DNA of 64,000 nucleotides, from NCBI RefSeq assembly GCF_009856445.1, contig NZ_WMFA01000001.1, positions 310,001 to 374,000 on the forward strand, read 5' to 3'. The position numbers and the translations under genes are program-made. Below the pieces are notes generated by a model. The model was not told where the DNA came from and searched no databases. It saw only the letters and a list, made by a program, of their open reading frames with translations. Source of the DNA: Halobacillus litoralis (GTDB taxonomy: Bacteria; Bacillota; Bacilli; Bacillales; Halobacillaceae). Every line of letters starts with the position of its first letter. Positions within the stretch are counted from its first letter, which is position 1. Shown piece after piece: positions 1-9,380 of the stretch.

Positions 1-357
1 CCAGTGGTTGCACCTTTTGGGAGGACCGATGATCATCAAACGGTGAATATTAACGCCGACGTGGCTGCAGGAGCTATTGCTACAGCTGTCGGTGCTGAAA
101 AGCTTCTTTATGTTACGGATGTCCCAGGCATCCTCGTTGAAGGTGAAGTCCTGGCGTACACAACCCCCGAAGAAATCGACGGGATGATCGATCAAGGAAT
201 TATCTATGGTGGAATGATCCCGAAAGTTCATTCTGCTACGGAGGCCTTATCCGAAGACTTAGAAGAAGTGCTAATTGTGAGTGGAGAGCAAGCCTTGATG
301 GAAGGCGATTCATTGAATGGCACCTCCATTAGAGCAAAAAGAAAGGAGACGGTATAG
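1..357 (+). CDS. argB: Acetylglutamate kinase, C-terminal part (5' end outside window)
   Basis: Second step of arginine synthesis: phosphorylates N-acetylglutamate with ATP. Only the last 118 codons are inside the window; the frame is open from base 1 and ends at the TAG at 355-357. What is visible is the C-terminal amino-acid-kinase core, including the conserved stretch [15 protein letters not shown] and the segment [12 protein letters not shown], both typical of ArgB. It overlaps the GTG start of argD by one base (TAGTG), so the two are translationally coupled. The family assignment is firm from motifs and operon context; length and start cannot be judged. Confidence 0.93.
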   Translation, partial: PVVAPFGRTDDHQTVNINADVAAGAIATAVGAEKLLYVTDVPGILVEGEVLAYTTPEEIDGMIDQGIIYGGMIPKVHSATEALSEDLEEVLIVSGEQALMEGDSLNGTSIRAKRKETV

Positions 358-1517
358 TGAGCTTATTTCCTACGTATAACCGCTTTCCTTTAACGATTGT
401 ATCTGGAAAGGGTACGACAGTGACCGACGATCAAGGGAAAGAATATTTGGACTTTGTATCAGGGATTGCTGTATGTAATCTCGGTCATCGACCTCCAGAA
501 GTTCAGAAAGCACTGGAAGAACAGTTGAATCAGGTATGGCATGTATCCAACTTGTACCAAATTCCCGTCCAGGAAGAGGCAGCGGAATTGTTGTGTGAAG
601 CCTCTGGACTACCGTATGCTTTTTTCTGTAACAGCGGGGCAGAAGCGAATGAAGCGGCAATCAAACTTGCCCGTAAACATACAGGAAGAGAGAAAATCAT
701 TACATTCAAGCAGTCTTTCCATGGACGGACCTTTGCTACGATGAGTGCAACAGGGCAGGAAAAGATTCATGATGGATTCGGTTCCCTGCTTCCGACGTTT
801 GAATACTTCCCTTATAACGATGTGAAAAGTATAGAGGAAGTTCATGACGGTCATGTGGCTGCAATCATGGTCGAAGTCATCCAGGGAGAGGGTGGAGTCG
901 TACCGGGAACCAAAGAATTTCTGAAGACTGTGGAAGATAAATGCCGGGAATTAGGTGCCCTTTTGATTATCGATGAAGTTCAAACCGGAATCGGGCGTAC
1001 AGGAAAAGCTTTCGCCTATCAACACCATGGACTGGACCCAGATATCGTGACAGCTGCTAAAGGATTAGGAAGTGGGTTCCCTGTCGGGGCTATGGTGGGG
1101 AAAGCTGAATTAAAAGATTCCTTCACTGCTGGATCTCACGGTTCTACGTTCGGTGGGAATCCGTTAGCTTCAGCAGCAGTGAAATCGACCCTTGAAAAAA
1201 TCTTTGTTTCTGATTTCCTCGCTTCTGTTACGGAGAAAGGGACGGTATTCAAAGATAAGCTTGAAGATTCATTGGCCCGATTTAAAAGTGTGAAAGAAGT
1301 ACGTGGAAAAGGTTTGATGTTAGGGATTTCCATATCCAGTGAAGCGATTCAAATCGTTCACTCATTAAGGGAAAAAGGACTTCTGGCTGTGGTAGCTGGT
1401 CCAAATGTTTTGAGGCTGCTCCCTCCATTAACCGTGGGATATGAGGAGATGGACCAGGCGGTCGCTTTAATTACCGAAGCCATCCAACAGCATGAAGATA
1501 GTTTGCAAAAAGCATAA
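357..1517 (+). CDS. argD: Acetylornithine aminotransferase
   Basis: PLP-dependent class III aminotransferase converting N-acetylglutamate semialdehyde to N-acetylornithine. 386 residues, the usual length. Visible motifs are the phosphate-binding [10 protein letters not shown] (about residues 92-101), the PLP-ring Asp in [13 protein letters not shown] (about 204-216) and the Schiff-base lysine K235 in [14 protein letters not shown]. The GTG start overlaps the argB stop and lies behind GAAAGGAGAC. Position between argB and carA as in the B. subtilis argCJBD-carAB-argF operon supports ArgD rather than another omega-aminotransferase. Confidence 0.94.
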   Translation: MSLFPTYNRFPLTIVSGKGTTVTDDQGKEYLDFVSGIAVCNLGHRPPEVQKALEEQLNQVWHVSNLYQIPVQEEAAELLCEASGLPYAFFCNSGAEANEAAIKLARKHTGREKIITFKQSFHGRTFATMSATGQEKIHDGFGSLLPTFEYFPYNDVKSIEEVHDGHVAAIMVEVIQGEGGVVPGTKEFLKTVEDKCRELGALLIIDEVQTGIGRTGKAFAYQHHGLDPDIVTAAKGLGSGFPVGAMVGKAELKDSFTAGSHGSTFGGNPLASAAVKSTLEKIFVSDFLASVTEKGTVFKDKLEDSLARFKSVKEVRGKGLMLGISISSEAIQIVHSLREKGLLAVVAGPNVLRLLPPLTVGYEEMDQAVALITEAIQQHEDSLQKA

Positions 1518-1575
1518 AAAATGTATAGGCGGTGATGTTCACAGTGGTGTTCAGCACCGTCTTTCTCAAAAGTTT

Positions 1576-1616
1576 AATGTATAAAAATACGTATTAAGTA
1601 ATAATTATTCATTTTA
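1576..1616. promoter_or_regulatory. Candidate pair of ARG boxes (AhrC/ArgR operator) before carA
   Basis: The 111-bp gap between argD and carA contains AATGTATAAAAATACGTA at 1576-1593 and, on the opposite strand, TAAAATGAATAATTATTA at 1599-1616. Both resemble the Bacillus ARG box consensus I remember (CATGAATAAAAATTCAAG), strongest in the ATGAATAA-type core. Two boxes separated by about one helical turn suit a hexameric ArgR/AhrC repressor. Inference: arginine-responsive control, perhaps of an internal promoter serving carAB-argF. A weak GC stem (GGTG-TTCAG-CACC) precedes it and has no clear T-tract. Confidence 0.5.
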
Positions 1617-1628
1617 TGGGGTGATGGA

Positions 1629-2693
1629 ATGAAAGGATATTTATGTTTACAAGACGGAACAACATTTGAAGGGAAGGCTTCACCTTCCTTTGACCACAGC
1701 GTCCAGGGGGAGGTCGTTTTTTTCACCGGCATGACAGGATACCAGGAAGTGCTGACCGATCCTTCTTATAAAGGGCAGATCGTTGTATTTACGTATCCAT
1801 TGATAGGAAATTACGGGGTCAACAATGAGGACGGAGAAAGCCGCGAAATCCAAGTGAGCGGGGTGGTCATGTATCAATGTGCAGAAATTCCTTCTCATTT
1901 TCAGTGCAAGAAGTCTTTAGGCACTTACTTGAACGAACAAAACATTCCATACATGACAGAGGTAGATACGAGAGAAGTGACCAAGGCCATTCGCTCAGAA
2001 GGGACCCAGCAAGCCGCCCTTTCTCTCGAGACTGATTATCGATTCAAGCCGACGAAGACCCATCAAATTCAACAGGTGAGTGGTCATGACATTCATACGT
2101 ATGGAGAAGGGGACGTGCATGTGGCGCTCATCGACTTCGGTTGGAAGAAATCGATTTTGAATGCCCTTCTGGAAAGAGGGGTGGAGGTTTCAGTTCTTCC
2201 TTTTTCAAAAATTGAAACGCTGGATAAGCTTCAACCGGATGCTATCGTCCTATCGAATGGTCCGGGGGACCCGAAGGATACCGTGGACGTTTTACCCCTT
2301 TTGAAAAAGGCTTTAGAAAAGTTCCCGTCTTTTGGAATCTGTATGGGACATCAGGTCATTGCTCTTGCTTTTGGAGGAGATACGACGAAGTTGACATTTG
2401 GTCATCGAGGTGCCAACCATCCAGTCAAAGACGTGGTATCAGGGAAAGTATTTCTGTCCTCGCAAAATCATAACTATGTGGTCAAAGAAGACAGCCTGAA
2501 TGGAACGCCGCTCGTAACAAGGTTTTACAACGTTAATGACGGTTCCATTGAAGGTTTGATGCATGACTCGAAACTGATCTTGTCCGCTCAATTCCATCCG
2601 GAAGCACATCCCGGGCCGAAAGATGCGGAATGGTTGTTTGATCATTTTCTTACACTGGTGAAGAACAAAGGAGTGAAGACACATGTCTCGTAA
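1629..2693 (+). CDS. carA: Carbamoyl-phosphate synthase small subunit, arginine type
   Basis: Glutamine amidotransferase subunit that supplies ammonia to CarB. 354 residues: an N-terminal CPSase small-subunit domain (about 1-130) followed by a class I glutaminase domain. The nucleophile is C238 in SFGICMGHQ, and the His/Glu pair lies in FHPEAHPGP near residue 324. It lies in an arginine operon and is slightly short, as are arginine-specific CarA proteins, so it is probably the arginine-dedicated isozyme and not PyrAA. Its last 11 bases overlap the start of carB. Confidence 0.95.
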   Translation: MKGYLCLQDGTTFEGKASPSFDHSVQGEVVFFTGMTGYQEVLTDPSYKGQIVVFTYPLIGNYGVNNEDGESREIQVSGVVMYQCAEIPSHFQCKKSLGTYLNEQNIPYMTEVDTREVTKAIRSEGTQQAALSLETDYRFKPTKTHQIQQVSGHDIHTYGEGDVHVALIDFGWKKSILNALLERGVEVSVLPFSKIETLDKLQPDAIVLSNGPGDPKDTVDVLPLLKKALEKFPSFGICMGHQVIALAFGGDTTKLTFGHRGANHPVKDVVSGKVFLSSQNHNYVVKEDSLNGTPLVTRFYNVNDGSIEGLMHDSKLILSAQFHPEAHPGPKDAEWLFDHFLTLVKNKGVKTHVS

Positions 2694-5685
2694 AGTATTA
2701 GTCATCGGATCAGGTCCGATCATGATTGGGCAGGCAGCAGAATTTGATTACTCAGGGACGCAAGGTTGTCTCGCGCTGAAAGAAGAAGGGTGTGAGGTTG
2801 TTCTCGTCAATAACAATCCGGCAACCATCATGACCGACCATGACGTCGCGGATGTCGTGTATTGTGAGCCATTGACGGTAGAAAGCTTAACAAAAATCAT
2901 AGATTTGGAAAAACCGGATGCACTCCTTGCCGGGCTCGGGGGACAGACCGCTCTTAATCTAGCTGTTGAACTGGAAAGAGAAGGCGTCTTGCAGGAGTAT
3001 GGCCTGGAGTTATTGGGGACCAGTGTGCATTCCATTCAAAAAGGGGAGGACAGAGAATTGTTCCGCGGGTTGATGCATGAATTATCCCAGCCAGTCCCTG
3101 AAAGTGAAGTGATTACGACGATCGAGCAGGCAGAAGCTTTTGCTGAAAAAGTCGGGTATCCGATCATCAGTCGACCTGCTTATACGCTTGGAGGACGCGG
3201 GGGTGGAATCGTTCACAGACCAGAGGAACTGGGAGAACTGATTGCGACAGGACTGAAAGCTAGTCCGATCCATCAGGTCATCGTAGAAAAGAGTATCGCA
3301 GGTTTCAAGGAAATTGAGTATGAAATCATGCGGGATCACAACGGAACATGCATTTCTGTTTGTAATATGGAAAATTTCGATCCTGTAGGGGTGCATACCG
3401 GAGACTCGATTGTCGTGGCCCCTTCCCAGACACTGTCGGATAACGATTACCAAATGCTTCGGACAGCAGCGTTCAAAATTGTATCTGAACTCGATGTCAT
3501 CGGAGGGTGTAATGTTCAATTCGCGCTTGATACAGATAGCCGCCAATACTATGTAATTGAGATTAATCCGCGCGTCAGTCGTTCATCAGCCCTGGCTTCG
3601 AAAGCCACGGGGTATCCGATTGCAAAAATGGCGACCAAGGTGGCTCTCGGCTATACGCTCGATCAGCTTGAAAATCCCCTTACTGGATATACGTACGCAA
3701 GCTTCGAACCGGCGCTTGATTATGTCGTTGTTAAATTCCCGCGCTGGCCGTTCGATAAGTTTTCAGAAGCCGATCGAAAGCTTGGGACGAAGATGCGGGC
3801 AACAGGGGAAGTCATGGCTATCGATCGAACGTTGGAAGGGGCTTTTCAAAAAGCTGTGCATTCCCTGGATACAAAAATTCCTGACATTCAGAATCCATGG
3901 GATCACCTGGAGAAACCAACAGACTTGCGGTATTTCGCGATTCTCCACCTTTTAAGAGAAGGAGAAAGTCTTGAAGTGATTCACGGTAATACGAAGATTG
4001 ATCGTTTCTTTTTACAGGTACTGAAAAACCTTGTGGAGTTAGAGAAGTGTTTGCAAACAGACCCTTTGGATGAAGCGCTTTTGAGAAAAGTCAAAGTCTG
4101 TGGGTTTTCAGATCAGGAGATTGCTCATCTAGTTGGTGTATCTGAAAAAGAAATACAAAAAAGAAGAGAGGATCTTGGGATTCTTCGTCAATTCAAGCTC
4201 GTCGATACATGTGCAGCTGAATTCGAAGCGGCCACGAACTATGTGTACAGCACATTTGCAGGTGTGAATGAAATTTCTCCCCTGCCAGGGAAGAAGAAAG
4301 CGTTGATCCTCGGATCCGGCCCGATACGAATCGGGCAGGGTGTTGAATTTGATTATAGTGCGGTGAAAGCCATCCAAAGTCTCCAAAAACAAGGATGGAC
4401 GACGATCATGGTGAACAACAACCCGGAAACGGTGAGTACGGACTATGAAACAGCGGACCGTCTCTACTTCGAACCGATTCAAAAAGAAATCATAACATCC
4501 ATCGTTGATCACGAAGACATTGACCTTGTATTCACATCATTTGGCGGGCAGACAGCCATCAATTTAGCTGCTGAGCTAGAGGCAGAAGGGGTGCCGCTTG
4601 CAGGAGTCGGTACGGATGTTCTGGATGCGCTGGAGGACAGAGATAAATTCTATGCGGCTTTAAATGATTTGGACATTCCTTATGTGTCAGGGACCACTTG
4701 CCATACCAAAAATGAAGCACTAAAAGCGGCGGAACATTATTCATTTCCCATTCTTTGTCGTCCGTCGTATGTCATTGGCGGCCAAGGTATGGTTATTGTC
4801 AAAAATATGAACGAGTTGAAGCAGTCGCTTCAGGAAGCAGATGATCATCACTACCCGATTGTTCTGGATACTTTTATGGAAGGGAAGGAGGTAGAGGTGG
4901 ACCTTGTGGCGGATGGAGAAAATCTCTACCTTCCTGACATTATTGAACATATAGAACCGGGAGGCGTTCATTCCGGGGACAGTATGGCGCTTTTTCCTTC
5001 GAATCTTGGAAGTGAAGTCAAAGAGACCATTGAATTTTATGGACGGAAAATCGTACGTCACTTTAGCTATAAAGGGATCATGAATATCCAGTTTTTACTG
5101 AGCGGAGAAAACGTGTATGTGCTGGAAGTGAACCCAAGAGCTAGTCGTACAGTGCCGATTGTGAGTAAAGTGGCAGACATTCCCCTTGTGGATTTAGCCG
5201 TTCGTATATTGGCCTCAGATGAAGTCGATTTACTGTCCATTCCAAAACCTGAGTTTGACCAAACGGCCGTGAAGTATCCTGTATTTTCCTCCTATGCGTT
5301 GACGGAAGTTGATCATAAGCTTGGCCCGAATATGAAATCGACGGGGGAGGGAATGTGCCTTGGAAGAACAACAGAGGAAGCCCTGCGGAAAGTCTTCTCC
5401 CATTTACCGAATGCGCATGAGGTGAGTAATTCTTGTTTTGTCGAATCGGATTCTACTTTTTCAGCTAAGGATTTTAAGGAGTGGCTCAAAGTAGAGGAAG
5501 CTTCCATTTATGTCAATGAGGACTCCAGTCCTCAAGCGAGTGAACGCAGAATACAGGCGGTTAAGAATGGATTGACTGTATTCAGTGAGAAAGCAACGTT
5601 CAACGCCTATATTGCATCGTTATCCTGTGAAGATTTCAATCCTGCCCCTCTGCCGGGTAATAAACGAGAAGGAGTGCAATCGTAA
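2683..5685 (+). CDS. carB: Carbamoyl-phosphate synthase large subunit, arginine type
   Basis: Makes carbamoyl phosphate from bicarbonate, ammonia and two ATP. 1000 residues with the expected internal duplication: both halves begin with the same signature (VLIGSGPIMIGQAAEFDYSG-like near residue 5 and LILGSGPIRIGQGVEFDYS near 545), each followed by an ATP-grasp domain with an INPRVSRSS or VNPRASRT motif. About 70 residues shorter than pyrimidine-type enzymes, with the C-terminal allosteric region reduced; this fits the arginine-specific form, which is not UMP-regulated. Overlaps carA by 11 nt and shares one base with argF, indicating tight coupling. Confidence 0.95.
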   Translation: MSRKVLVIGSGPIMIGQAAEFDYSGTQGCLALKEEGCEVVLVNNNPATIMTDHDVADVVYCEPLTVESLTKIIDLEKPDALLAGLGGQTALNLAVELEREGVLQEYGLELLGTSVHSIQKGEDRELFRGLMHELSQPVPESEVITTIEQAEAFAEKVGYPIISRPAYTLGGRGGGIVHRPEELGELIATGLKASPIHQVIVEKSIAGFKEIEYEIMRDHNGTCISVCNMENFDPVGVHTGDSIVVAPSQTLSDNDYQMLRTAAFKIVSELDVIGGCNVQFALDTDSRQYYVIEINPRVSRSSALASKATGYPIAKMATKVALGYTLDQLENPLTGYTYASFEPALDYVVVKFPRWPFDKFSEADRKLGTKMRATGEVMAIDRTLEGAFQKAVHSLDTKIPDIQNPWDHLEKPTDLRYFAILHLLREGESLEVIHGNTKIDRFFLQVLKNLVELEKCLQTDPLDEALLRKVKVCGFSDQEIAHLVGVSEKEIQKRREDLGILRQFKLVDTCAAEFEAATNYVYSTFAGVNEISPLPGKKKALILGSGPIRIGQGVEFDYSAVKAIQSLQKQGWTTIMVNNNPETVSTDYETADRLYFEPIQKEIITSIVDHEDIDLVFTSFGGQTAINLAAELEAEGVPLAGVGTDVLDALEDRDKFYAALNDLDIPYVSGTTCHTKNEALKAAEHYSFPILCRPSYVIGGQGMVIVKNMNELKQSLQEADDHHYPIVLDTFMEGKEVEVDLVADGENLYLPDIIEHIEPGGVHSGDSMALFPSNLGSEVKETIEFYGRKIVRHFSYKGIMNIQFLLSGENVYVLEVNPRASRTVPIVSKVADIPLVDLAVRILASDEVDLLSIPKPEFDQTAVKYPVFSSYALTEVDHKLGPNMKSTGEGMCLGRTTEEALRKVFSHLPNAHEVSNSCFVESDSTFSAKDFKEWLKVEEASIYVNEDSSPQASERRIQAVKNGLTVFSEKATFNAYIASLSCEDFNPAPLPGNKREGVQS

Positions 5686-6641
5686 TGAATTTGATGGAAC
5701 AAATGTACACAACAGATGGTTCAATGCATGGAAAGGACGTCTTGACTTGGCTTGATTATAATCAGGGCGAGGTTTCTCAATTATTAGCGCAGGCACAACA
5801 TTTAAAAGAAAATCCTTATTCTCAATCATTAAAAGGCAAAAACCTGGCGATGATTTTTGAAAAATCTTCTACAAGAACCCGCGTTTCTTTTGAGGTTGGC
5901 ATGGTACAAATGGGCGGCCATGCCCTATATTTAAACACGAGAGATATCCAGATTGGCCGTGGTGAAACCATTGCCGATACGGCTCAGGTACTTTCCGGAT
6001 ACGTTGATGCAATCATGTTCAGAACCACATCGCATGGGAAGTTGAAGGAGCTTGCTGAATACGCCTCTGTGCCTGTGATCAATGGATTATGTGATATTTA
6101 CCACCCGTGTCAGGCTTTGGCTGATATCTTCACCATTTTAGAGTTGAAGGGGCGCTTGTGTGGGGTGAAGGTCGTCTATATCGGTGACGGAAACAATGTC
6201 GCTCATTCGCTGATGATATTAGCCGCGATGATGGGAATGGATATGGTCGTATCTGCACCGGACGGCTATCAACCCGACCCTCTGATTACCGAAAAGTCAC
6301 AAGCGCTTGCAAAACGATATGGTGGATCGGTTGTACTGGAAGAGAACCCGGAAAACGCTGTGAAGCATGCGGACGTCATTTACACAGATGTTTGGACGAG
6401 TATGGGCCAGGAGGAAGAGAGTGAAAAACGACTGTTGGATTTTAAAGGGTATCAAGTAAATGAAGCTTTATTAAACAAAGCTCAGTCAAATGTCTCCTTT
6501 TTACACTGTCTTCCAGCTCATCGAGGGGAAGAGGTGACAGCAGGTGTCATTGACGGCAGCCATTCGGCAGTTTTTCAGCAGGCTGAAAATCGTATGCATG
6601 TACAAAAAGCCATATTACAAGCGGTCGTCGGTTGGAAGTGA
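5685..6641 (+). CDS. argF: Ornithine carbamoyltransferase
   Basis: Transfers the carbamoyl group from carbamoyl phosphate to ornithine, giving citrulline. 318 residues. Visible signatures are the carbamoyl-phosphate loop KSSTRTRVSFE (about residues 61-71), the HPCQALAD motif and the ornithine-binding HCLPAHRGEE near the C-terminus. The start ATG overlaps the carB stop (TAATG); a second ATG three codons on (MEQMYTT) is possible. Last gene of the operon. No clear intrinsic terminator follows in 6642-6828, where I see no gene. Confidence 0.95.
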   Translation: MNLMEQMYTTDGSMHGKDVLTWLDYNQGEVSQLLAQAQHLKENPYSQSLKGKNLAMIFEKSSTRTRVSFEVGMVQMGGHALYLNTRDIQIGRGETIADTAQVLSGYVDAIMFRTTSHGKLKELAEYASVPVINGLCDIYHPCQALADIFTILELKGRLCGVKVVYIGDGNNVAHSLMILAAMMGMDMVVSAPDGYQPDPLITEKSQALAKRYGGSVVLEENPENAVKHADVIYTDVWTSMGQEEESEKRLLDFKGYQVNEALLNKAQSNVSFLHCLPAHRGEEVTAGVIDGSHSAVFQQAENRMHVQKAILQAVVGWK

Positions 6642-6828
6642 ATTTATGAGCATAATTCAGCCCGAACAAACAATAGGATATAGGAATAGGACCTCATAAA
6701 TAAAATCATGCAAAAAGAAGGTCGAAAGGCTACGAATTTCATCGAACACACAAATTTCACAAGGAAATCTAGGATCGATGTGGAAGTAGTTAGGGAGAAT
6801 ATTCAAAACCAAAAGGAGTGGCCATGCA

Positions 6829-7314
6829 ATGAGTAAGCAATTGACAACCGCTGTGGAACCCCAGGTTGTTCGCAGGTCCAATATCAAGGTCGTCGGCGTC
6901 TCTTGTCAAACTATGATGGATGAACGGGAAATTAAAATTCCGAGGTTGATGGAGCAGTTCCATACGACCAATCTGCCGAAAGTTAGAAACAGAGTCAACG
7001 CACCACGTTCCATCGGAATGTTCGTTGATCCGCCAAATTGGAATGAGATGACTGATGCTTTTTATTGGATTGCTGCTGTAGAGGTCGATAGCTTCGAGAA
7101 AATTCCGCCAAACATGATTACAAAGACCATCCCTGCTCATACGTATGCCATGCTTGAATATGACCCTTCCGTTCATGACTTCAATCCGTACGCTTACTTG
7201 CATAAGTGGATAAAGGATGAAGGTTATCAGGAGGTGGAAGGATTCGGTTTTGAAGAATACAAACCCTATACAGGTGCTGAAACGAGTTACCGTCTATTCC
7301 TGCCTATTAAATAA
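6829..7314 (+). CDS. GyrI-like / effector-binding domain protein
   Basis: 161-residue soluble protein resembling stand-alone effector-binding (GyrI-like, AraC-E-bind) proteins, similar in type to B. subtilis YobU. Supporting features are the early VVGVSCQ strand, the central YWIAAVEVDSFEKIPPNM stretch and a C-terminal ending in SYRLFLPIK; this fold typically ends with a strand bearing a conserved acidic residue (here EVEGFGFEEY). Such proteins bind small hydrophobic or cationic ligands; no ligand can be inferred here. The start follows AAAAGGAGTGG. Monocistronic, with a strong terminator after it. Confidence 0.6.
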   Translation: MSKQLTTAVEPQVVRRSNIKVVGVSCQTMMDEREIKIPRLMEQFHTTNLPKVRNRVNAPRSIGMFVDPPNWNEMTDAFYWIAAVEVDSFEKIPPNMITKTIPAHTYAMLEYDPSVHDFNPYAYLHKWIKDEGYQEVEGFGFEEYKPYTGAETSYRLFLPIK

Positions 7315-7323
7315 TGAAAAAAA

Positions 7324-7352
7324 GGAGGCACCTCATGGTGTCTCCTTTTTTT
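7324..7352 (+). terminator. Rho-independent terminator
   Basis: GGAGGCACC, a TCAT loop, GGTGTCTCC, then seven T. It directly follows the GyrI-like gene. Confidence 0.9.
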
Positions 7353-7409
7353 GTGGTCTCCGATTAAGTGTTTTTAGGATGTTTCTGCTTTTAATAGGCG
7401 GATGATTAA

Positions 7410-7580
7410 TTACTCTTGCTCCCATTTACCTTCCAATCGATTCAATTGATAAGAGATAAAGATTAAAAGAGCGATGACAGGTATGACAAAAGCCCCGGCC
7501 CCTACTAAATGGAATAGAATCCAGCTGATGATTGAACTGAGAAACACCGTACACCCAAGATATATAAAGTAGTCTTTCAT
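7410..7580 (-). CDS. Small membrane protein, 56 aa
   Basis: Unrecognised short protein starting MKDYFIYLG and ending QLNRLEGKWEQE. Two hydrophobic stretches (about residues 4-20 and 24-44) suggest two transmembrane helices with a short charged C-terminal tail. The ATG at 7580 is chosen because GGAGGG lies 7 nt before it; the longer frame upstream would encode that ribosome binding site and has no signal of its own. It lies downstream of the PTS gene cluster but beyond that operon's terminator, so it is probably a separate transcript. Confidence 0.6.
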   Translation of the reverse strand: MKDYFIYLGCTVFLSSIISWILFHLVGAGAFVIPVIALLIFISYQLNRLEGKWEQE

Positions 7581-7638
7581 TTTTGAACCCTCCGGCCAAA
7601 CTCTATCATAGTTTATGGGTGGGAATAAGGTGTGGATG

Positions 7639-7671
7639 AAAAAAAACACTCCCTGCTTCGGCAGGGAGTGT
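7639..7671 (-). terminator. Terminator of the ascorbate-type PTS operon
   Basis: 11-bp stem ACACTCCCTGC/GCAGGGAGTGT with a TTCG-type loop, followed on the minus strand by eight T. It closes the transcript coming from 9049. Confidence 0.92.
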
Positions 7672-7681
7672 TTCGTTGTGT

Positions 7682-9049
7682 TTAAGCCACATTTGTATTA
7701 GAGTTTTTCTCGCTTGTCTTTGACCTGAGGCCCCATAAGAAAGGAATGGCCAGGAGAAGAATGATGACTGCAAAAACAGCAATATTGGAATCAATAAGAT
7801 TGATGATGTTCCCTAAGACGACTCCAACTACACTAAAGTCAGCATCTCCAAACGTTGTTCCCTGGAAGCCTAAAGATCCTAGTACCGGCAGCAATAGAGC
7901 CGGCAGGAAGCTGATCATGACACCATTGGCCATCGAACCGATTACTGCTCCTCTTCGACCACCGGTAGCATTACCGAAGACTCCGGCAGCGGCCCCGGTG
8001 AAGAAGTGGGGGACCAATCCTGGAACGATGACTTTCAAACCGAGTAAAGGTAAGAATAACATACTTACAAGTCCGGCAATGAAGCTGGATAGAAATCCGA
8101 TAATGACGGCGTTCCCTGCAAAAGGAAAGATGGCTGGAGCATCAAGAGCGGGTTTAGCATTAGGGACAACTTTATCCGCAATCCCTTTGAAAGCAGGAAC
8201 GATTTCACCAAGGAGCATGCGAACCCCGGCTAAAATAATATAAACCCCAGCTGCGAACGTAAGTCCCTGCATGAATGCGAAGACTAAAAAGTTCTGGCCG
8301 GCACTCAATTCACCTTCAACAAACGCAGGCCCAGCTGCACCTGCAACAACGAAGAACAGAATGATCATTGTTAGCGACACAGAAACGGAGGTGTCTCTCA
8401 GAAAACCGAGTGATTTTGGTACCTTAATTTCTTCTGTTGATTTTGACCCTTTACCAACGCGTTTCCCTACGAAAGAAGCGACCAGGTAACCGATGGAGCC
8501 GAAGTGGCCGATGGCGAAATCATCGGAACCGGTGACTTTTCTTGTGAAAGGCTGAAGCATGGCAGGGAAAAGGACCATTAATCCTCCAAGGATAATAGAA
8601 CCCAGGATAATCAGGGAGATGCCTGAGAAACCACCCGTGGATAAAATGACAGAAATCAGGCAGGCCATGAACATCGTATGGTGTCCGGTTAGAAAGATAT
8701 ACTTAAAAGGGCTGATTCTTGCAAGAATAATATTGACGACCATTCCGAATAACATGATCATCGCCGTTTCTGTCCCAAAGCTTTCCTGAGCAAGGGCAAC
8801 AATGGCCTCATTATTTGGGATAACTCCATCTACAGCAAAGGCTTCATTGAACATACTGCTGAATTGGCCCAGGGACTGTACGAGAACATTCGCACCAGCC
8901 CCGAGGATGACAAAGCCCATTACCGTTTTAAGCGTTCCAGAAACAACATCCCCTGTATTTTTGCGCTGTACCAGGAGTCCGATCAGAGCAAATAAACCAA
9001 CAAGGATCGCAGGTGTACCTAAGATGTCTTTCATTATTAAATCAATCAT
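7682..9049 (-). CDS. ulaA: PTS ascorbate-family transporter, IIC component
   Basis: Integral membrane permease of the UlaA/SgaT family (455 residues) that moves and phosphorylates L-ascorbate or a related sugar acid with IIB and IIA partners. It is very hydrophobic, with about ten or more helices. Family-like segments include LVGLFALIGLLVQ, ILGAGANVLVQSLG, GHHTMFMACL and PHFFTGAAAGVFGNATGGRRGA. The start follows AAAGGAGCG. It is the last gene of a three-gene minus-strand cluster (regulator, IIB, IIC). Ascorbate is the family substrate; the real substrate here is not proven, since no ulaD/E/F-like catabolic genes are visible. Confidence 0.85.
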   Translation of the reverse strand: MIDLIMKDILGTPAILVGLFALIGLLVQRKNTGDVVSGTLKTVMGFVILGAGANVLVQSLGQFSSMFNEAFAVDGVIPNNEAIVALAQESFGTETAMIMLFGMVVNIILARISPFKYIFLTGHHTMFMACLISVILSTGGFSGISLIILGSIILGGLMVLFPAMLQPFTRKVTGSDDFAIGHFGSIGYLVASFVGKRVGKGSKSTEEIKVPKSLGFLRDTSVSVSLTMIILFFVVAGAAGPAFVEGELSAGQNFLVFAFMQGLTFAAGVYIILAGVRMLLGEIVPAFKGIADKVVPNAKPALDAPAIFPFAGNAVIIGFLSSFIAGLVSMLFLPLLGLKVIVPGLVPHFFTGAAAGVFGNATGGRRGAVIGSMANGVMISFLPALLLPVLGSLGFQGTTFGDADFSVVGVVLGNIINLIDSNIAVFAVIILLLAIPFLWGLRSKTSEKNSNTNVA

Positions 9050-9088
9050 GGGAGACGCTCCTTTGTAGTTTAATTGGGTGACTAAACT

Positions 9089-9358
9089 TTATAGATTCTG
9101 CTCTTCCAACGCTGCACGAAGTTCGTTTTTATCCATAAGGTTCCTTAATTTCACGACATTTTTCTGTCCGTCTTCCAGGCTCTCTACGATATCTTCAGAT
9201 CCTAGATAGACATCCGCTTGTTCTGTCTTGGCTGTTGTTAAATCCGTGTGAGAAACTTCTGCTTCTTTCCCCATATCATTCAATGCTGCTTTAATATTCA
9301 TCTCCACAATCATGCTGCTTCCTAAACCGTTTCCACATACAACTAATACTTTTTTCAT
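9089..9358 (-). CDS. ulaB: PTS ascorbate-family IIB component
   Basis: 89-residue cytoplasmic IIB of the UlaB/SgaB (lactose/cellobiose-like) fold. The phosphorylated cysteine is C8 in the N-terminal P-loop-like motif VLVVCGNGLGSSM. It takes the phosphoryl group from a IIA and passes it to the sugar held by the IIC. Good ribosome binding site (GAGGAGGAATT). It lies 22 bp from the regulator and 39 bp from the IIC gene, so one transcript is likely. Confidence 0.88.
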   Translation of the reverse strand: MKKVLVVCGNGLGSSMIVEMNIKAALNDMGKEAEVSHTDLTTAKTEQADVYLGSEDIVESLEDGQKNVVKLRNLMDKNELRAALEEQNL

Positions 9359-9380
9359 TTCTAATTCCTCCTCTTTGATT

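Noticed and set aside
1527-1567. Hairpin-like GGCGGTG...CAGCACCGTC after argD as a terminator
   Set aside because: The stem is short and the following tract (TTTCTC) weak; carA continues the operon. An attenuating role cannot be excluded, but I cannot support it.
3082-3546. 154-codon minus-strand open frame within carB
   Set aside because: Antisense shadow; carB is continuous and conserved through the region.
7746-8243. 165-codon plus-strand open frame antisense to the PTS IIC gene
   Set aside because: Shadow of a real membrane protein gene; the Pro/Thr/Lys-rich translation is typical of antisense to hydrophobic coding sequence.
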